Shown here one piece after another: positions 61,669 to 64,000 of a stretch of 64,000 nucleotides of DNA; the stretch's first letter is position 1, and each line of letters begins with the position of its first letter. The translations under genes were made by a program, and so were the position numbers. The notes beneath the pieces are model-generated. The model ran no database searches. It saw only the letters and a program-made list of their open reading frames with translations, and was not told the DNA's origin. The DNA is from an uncultured Eubacteriales bacterium (lineage in GTDB: Bacteria > Bacillota > Clostridia > Christensenellales > Aristaeellaceae): NCBI GenBank assembly GCA_902801165.1, contig CADCHI010000002.1, positions 1 to 64,000 on the forward strand. The letters run 5' to 3'.

Positions 61669-64000
61669 ATGAAGAAAAAGGTAATTGCGGCCCTGGGCTG
61701 GGCGATGTTCGCGGCGCTGGCCGTGCTGATCTGGCGGCTGGACATACCCCACTGGAAGCCACTGGAGCTCTCTCGGCTGACGGGCATGCCCGGGACGACG
61801 CTGGTCTACGACGCCAAGGGCGAGGCCGTCGGCGCGCTGCAGGGCGGCGAAAAGCGCATTTGGATCGAACTCGATCAGGTGCCGGAGGAGGTCCAGAACG
61901 CCTTCATCGCCGCGGAGGACCTTCGCTTCTACCGCCACCACGGTGTGGACACCTACCGCCTGCTGGGGGCGCTCTGGCACGACGTCCGAACGCTGAGCTA
62001 TTCCCAGGGCGGCTCCACCATCACCCAGCAGCTGATCAAGCTGACCCATCTCACGCAGACAAAGACCCTCTCCCGCAAGGTCCAGGAGATTTTCCTGGCG
62101 TTGAAGCTGGAGAGGGTCATGGACAAACGACAGATACTGGAAGCCTACCTGAACGCCGTCTACTTCGGCCACGGGGCCTACGGCATCGAGGCGGCTGCGA
62201 ACGTCTACTTCGACAAGCCAGCCTCCGAGCTCACCCTCGCCGAAGGCGCGCTGCTGGCGGGCGTCATCAAGGCCCCGTCGGTCTACGCGCCGCACCTGAA
62301 CGGGGACAGGGCCGTCTCCCGCCGCAACAGCATATTGAACACCATGGCGGAGAACGGCTTTATCACCGAGAGCGAGCGGGACGCGGCCCGCGCCGAGCCG
62401 CTGCGCCTGGCGGAGGATGACGGCGGGGACGCCCAATACGCCTGGTATCTGGACGCGGTGCTGGACGAGACGACCCGGGTGCTGAACGTCAGCGCGGACG
62501 AGGCCATCTCCGGCGGCTACCGAATTCACACGGTGCTGGACACGGCCATGCAGACCGCGGCGGAGGCCTTGTTCGAGAATGCTGACTCCTTCCCCGCGAG
62601 CGCCGACGACGGCACGCCAGCCCAGGCGGCCCTGGTCGCCCTGGACACCGAAACCGGCGGTATCCGCGCCGTCGTCGGCGGCCGGAGCTACGATGTCCAG
62701 CGCGGTCTGAACCGGGCGACCCAGACGCGGCGCCAGCCCGGCTCCGCCTTCAAGCCCGTCTCCACCTATGCCGCCGCCGTGGACGCCTACGGCTATGTCC
62801 CGGCCTCCATCGTGGATGACACGCCCCGAACCTTCGCGGGCGGCTACGCGCCGCGCAACGCCGGCGGCAACAGCTACGGCCTGGTCACGCTGCGGGAGGC
62901 GCTTTCGCGCTCGCTGAACATCGCCACTGTCGCCCTGGCGGACAGCATCGGCACCCCCGCCCTGAGGACCTACGCCCAGCGCTTCGGCCTCGAGCTCGCG
63001 CCGCAGGACGCCAACCTGTCCCTGGCGCTGGGGTCGCTGACCTACGGCGTCTCCCCGGCGGAGCTCGGCGCGGCCTACTGCGCCCTGGCCAACGGCGGCG
63101 AGCGGGTCTCGCCCCACGCCATACTCTCCATCGAGGACTCCGACGGCCTGGAGATCTACCGCGCCCCGGGCAGCGACGCCCGCGCGGTCGGCGAGGATAC
63201 CGCCTACCTCATCACTGATATGCTCAAGACCGCCGCCTCCACTGGCAGCGCCCGGGCGCTGGCCGGGGCCGGCATGCCCGTGGCGGGCAAGACGGGCACC
63301 GTCGGCGAGGCTGACGGCGGCACGCGGGACGTCTGGACCGTGGCCTATACGCCCCAGGTGTCCGTGGCCGTGTGGATGGGCTTCGACGAGCCGGGCGCCG
63401 GGCACAGCCTGCCCGCCTCCGAGGGCGGCAGCGGCTATCCGGCCCGCCTCTGCGCCGCCTGGCTCAAGGCCGTTTCCCCGGAGCTGTCCGGCGGGGACTT
63501 CCCCCGCCCGGCGGGCGTCGGCGCAGCGCTGGTGGACGCCCTGTCCCTGGAGCAGGCGCACGCGGTGGCCCTGAGCACCGATCGGACGCCCCCGGACTAC
63601 ACGCTGGTGGAGCTGTTTCACGCGGACGCCATGCCCCAGGCCTTTTCGGATTTCTGGGATGCTCCCGCGCCGGTGTCGGACCTGCGCCTGCTGACGGGCC
63701 CGGGTGAAACGCCGGTTCTGGCCTTTACCGTGCCGGAGGGCACCGCTGAATACCTGCTGACCCGCACCGTGGACGGCGAAAGCGTCGAAGTCGCCGCGCT
63801 CTCCGGCGAGCCCGGGCAGGAGGTGCGCTTCGCCGACACGGAGCACGACCTGTCCCGGCCCGCCGAGTACGCGCTGCTGCCGCGAAACGCCATATTGGCC
63901 GGGCGGGGCGAGCTGCTGGCGGGTCCTTCCGCCGGCCCGGTGCGCTATGTTCCCGGCGGGCTTTTGAACATGATAATGGGCGTCGGCACGGCCGAAGCCA
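61669..64000 (+). CDS. Class A penicillin-binding protein (PBP1A-like), 5' part
   Basis: Bifunctional peptidoglycan glycosyltransferase/transpeptidase; 777 codons visible and open at the right edge. Signal-anchor helix (ALGWAMFAALAVLIWRL), glycosyltransferase motifs AAEDLRFYRHHGVD (catalytic Glu near 83), SQGGSTITQQLIKLTH, RKVQEIFLALKLE and AYLNAVYFGHGAYGIEAA. Transpeptidase: SxxK in QPGSAFKPVS (Ser near 359), SxN in SRSLNIATVAL, and KTGT in AGKTGTVGEADG (near 541). A further domain from about residue 670 looks fibronectin-like (LLTGPGETPVLAF). AAGGCGGG lies 8 bases before the ATG. It is divergent from the FtsH-like gene. Confidence 0.92.
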   Translation, partial: MKKKVIAALGWAMFAALAVLIWRLDIPHWKPLELSRLTGMPGTTLVYDAKGEAVGALQGGEKRIWIELDQVPEEVQNAFIAAEDLRFYRHHGVDTYRLLGALWHDVRTLSYSQGGSTITQQLIKLTHLTQTKTLSRKVQEIFLALKLERVMDKRQILEAYLNAVYFGHGAYGIEAAANVYFDKPASELTLAEGALLAGVIKAPSVYAPHLNGDRAVSRRNSILNTMAENGFITESERDAARAEPLRLAEDDGGDAQYAWYLDAVLDETTRVLNVSADEAISGGYRIHTVLDTAMQTAAEALFENADSFPASADDGTPAQAALVALDTETGGIRAVVGGRSYDVQRGLNRATQTRRQPGSAFKPVSTYAAAVDAYGYVPASIVDDTPRTFAGGYAPRNAGGNSYGLVTLREALSRSLNIATVALADSIGTPALRTYAQRFGLELAPQDANLSLALGSLTYGVSPAELGAAYCALANGGERVSPHAILSIEDSDGLEIYRAPGSDARAVGEDTAYLITDMLKTAASTGSARALAGAGMPVAGKTGTVGEADGGTRDVWTVAYTPQVSVAVWMGFDEPGAGHSLPASEGGSGYPARLCAAWLKAVSPELSGGDFPRPAGVGAALVDALSLEQAHAVALSTDRTPPDYTLVELFHADAMPQAFSDFWDAPAPVSDLRLLTGPGETPVLAFTVPEGTAEYLLTRTVDGESVEVAALSGEPGQEVRFADTEHDLSRPAEYALLPRNAILAGRGELLAGPSAGPVRYVPGGLLNMIMGVGTAEA

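Noticed and set aside
61612..63846. 744-codon minus-strand open frame at the right end
   Set aside because: It is antisense to the class A PBP gene, whose motifs are all intact on the plus strand; the minus-strand protein has no recognisable domains.

Overview
The window is GC-rich, gene-dense bacterial DNA with short intergenic gaps, T-box leaders, TTGACA/TATAAT-type promoters, and GGAGG-type ribosome binding sites. It encodes endospore regulators (spoIIAA-spoIIAB-sigF, spoIIGA-sigE, YmxH), an IreB/RuvX/DUF1292 cluster, a WalRK-like system and many D-Ala-D-Ala carboxypeptidase/PBP genes. This points to a high-GC, endospore-forming member of the Clostridia (Bacillota), probably an uncultured gut or rumen lineage. 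That placement is inference from gene content, not from a marker-gene tree.

Layout. 1-1.9 kb: end of a sugar-ABC ATPase gene, a frameshifted AT-rich transglutaminase-like gene, and a tRNA-Ser(GCU) preceded by the 5' half of a tRNA-Ser(UGA). 2-6.5 kb: oligoendopeptidase F and a two-component pair. 6.8-10.7 kb: PRC-barrel/YtxH-like/AI-2E-type transporter genes, then ireB, an aldo/keto reductase-ferredoxin, and a ruvX reading frame that runs into DUF1292. 10.8-16.3 kb: rnpB and the conserved block dnaG-sigA-trmK-nif3-zinc ribbon; dnaG is frameshifted as sequenced. 16.7-21.5 kb: aspartokinase, then valS and a small membrane protein behind a T-box. 21.6-25.6 kb: M23 endopeptidase and two paralogous D,D-carboxypeptidases. 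25.8-29.5 kb: response regulator, histidine kinase and GerMN lipoprotein. 29.6-35 kb: ABC exporter, cytoplasmic alpha-amylase, and an asparagine synthetase-like protein without the glutaminase cysteine. 35.2-41.4 kb: MBL hydrolase, comEC, holA, a secreted protein, yebC and recX. 41.4-46.3 kb: inverted-repeat element, HD nucleotidase, two-domain thyX, T-box-controlled Na+/solute symporter and TraX. 46.5-51.7 kb: PhoPR-like pair, nrdR, ymxH, and a Spo0A-box-rich region driving spoIIGA-sigE. 51.8-56.5 kb: galactose-type mgl ABC operon. 57-64 kb: lysA, spoIIA operon behind a sigma-H-type promoter, an FtsH-like protease and the start of a class A PBP.

How it fits together. Much of the window serves cell-envelope building and its remodelling during sporulation: peptidoglycan synthesis (PBP1A, LysA, aspartokinase for DAP), trimming (DacF-like enzymes, M23), surveillance (WalRK-like with GerMN lipoprotein, IreB), and the forespore/mother-cell sigma switch (SpoIIAA/AB/SigF, SpoIIGA/SigE). 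The rest is replication/translation housekeeping and sugar or amino-acid uptake. I found no CRISPR array, phage, toxin-antitoxin or defence island. The most unusual items are the ruvX-DUF1292 continuous frame, the truncated tRNA-Ser, the asparagine synthetase lacking Cys2, the T-box on a symporter, the inverted-repeat element that supplies the recX stop codon, and the dnaG frameshift.
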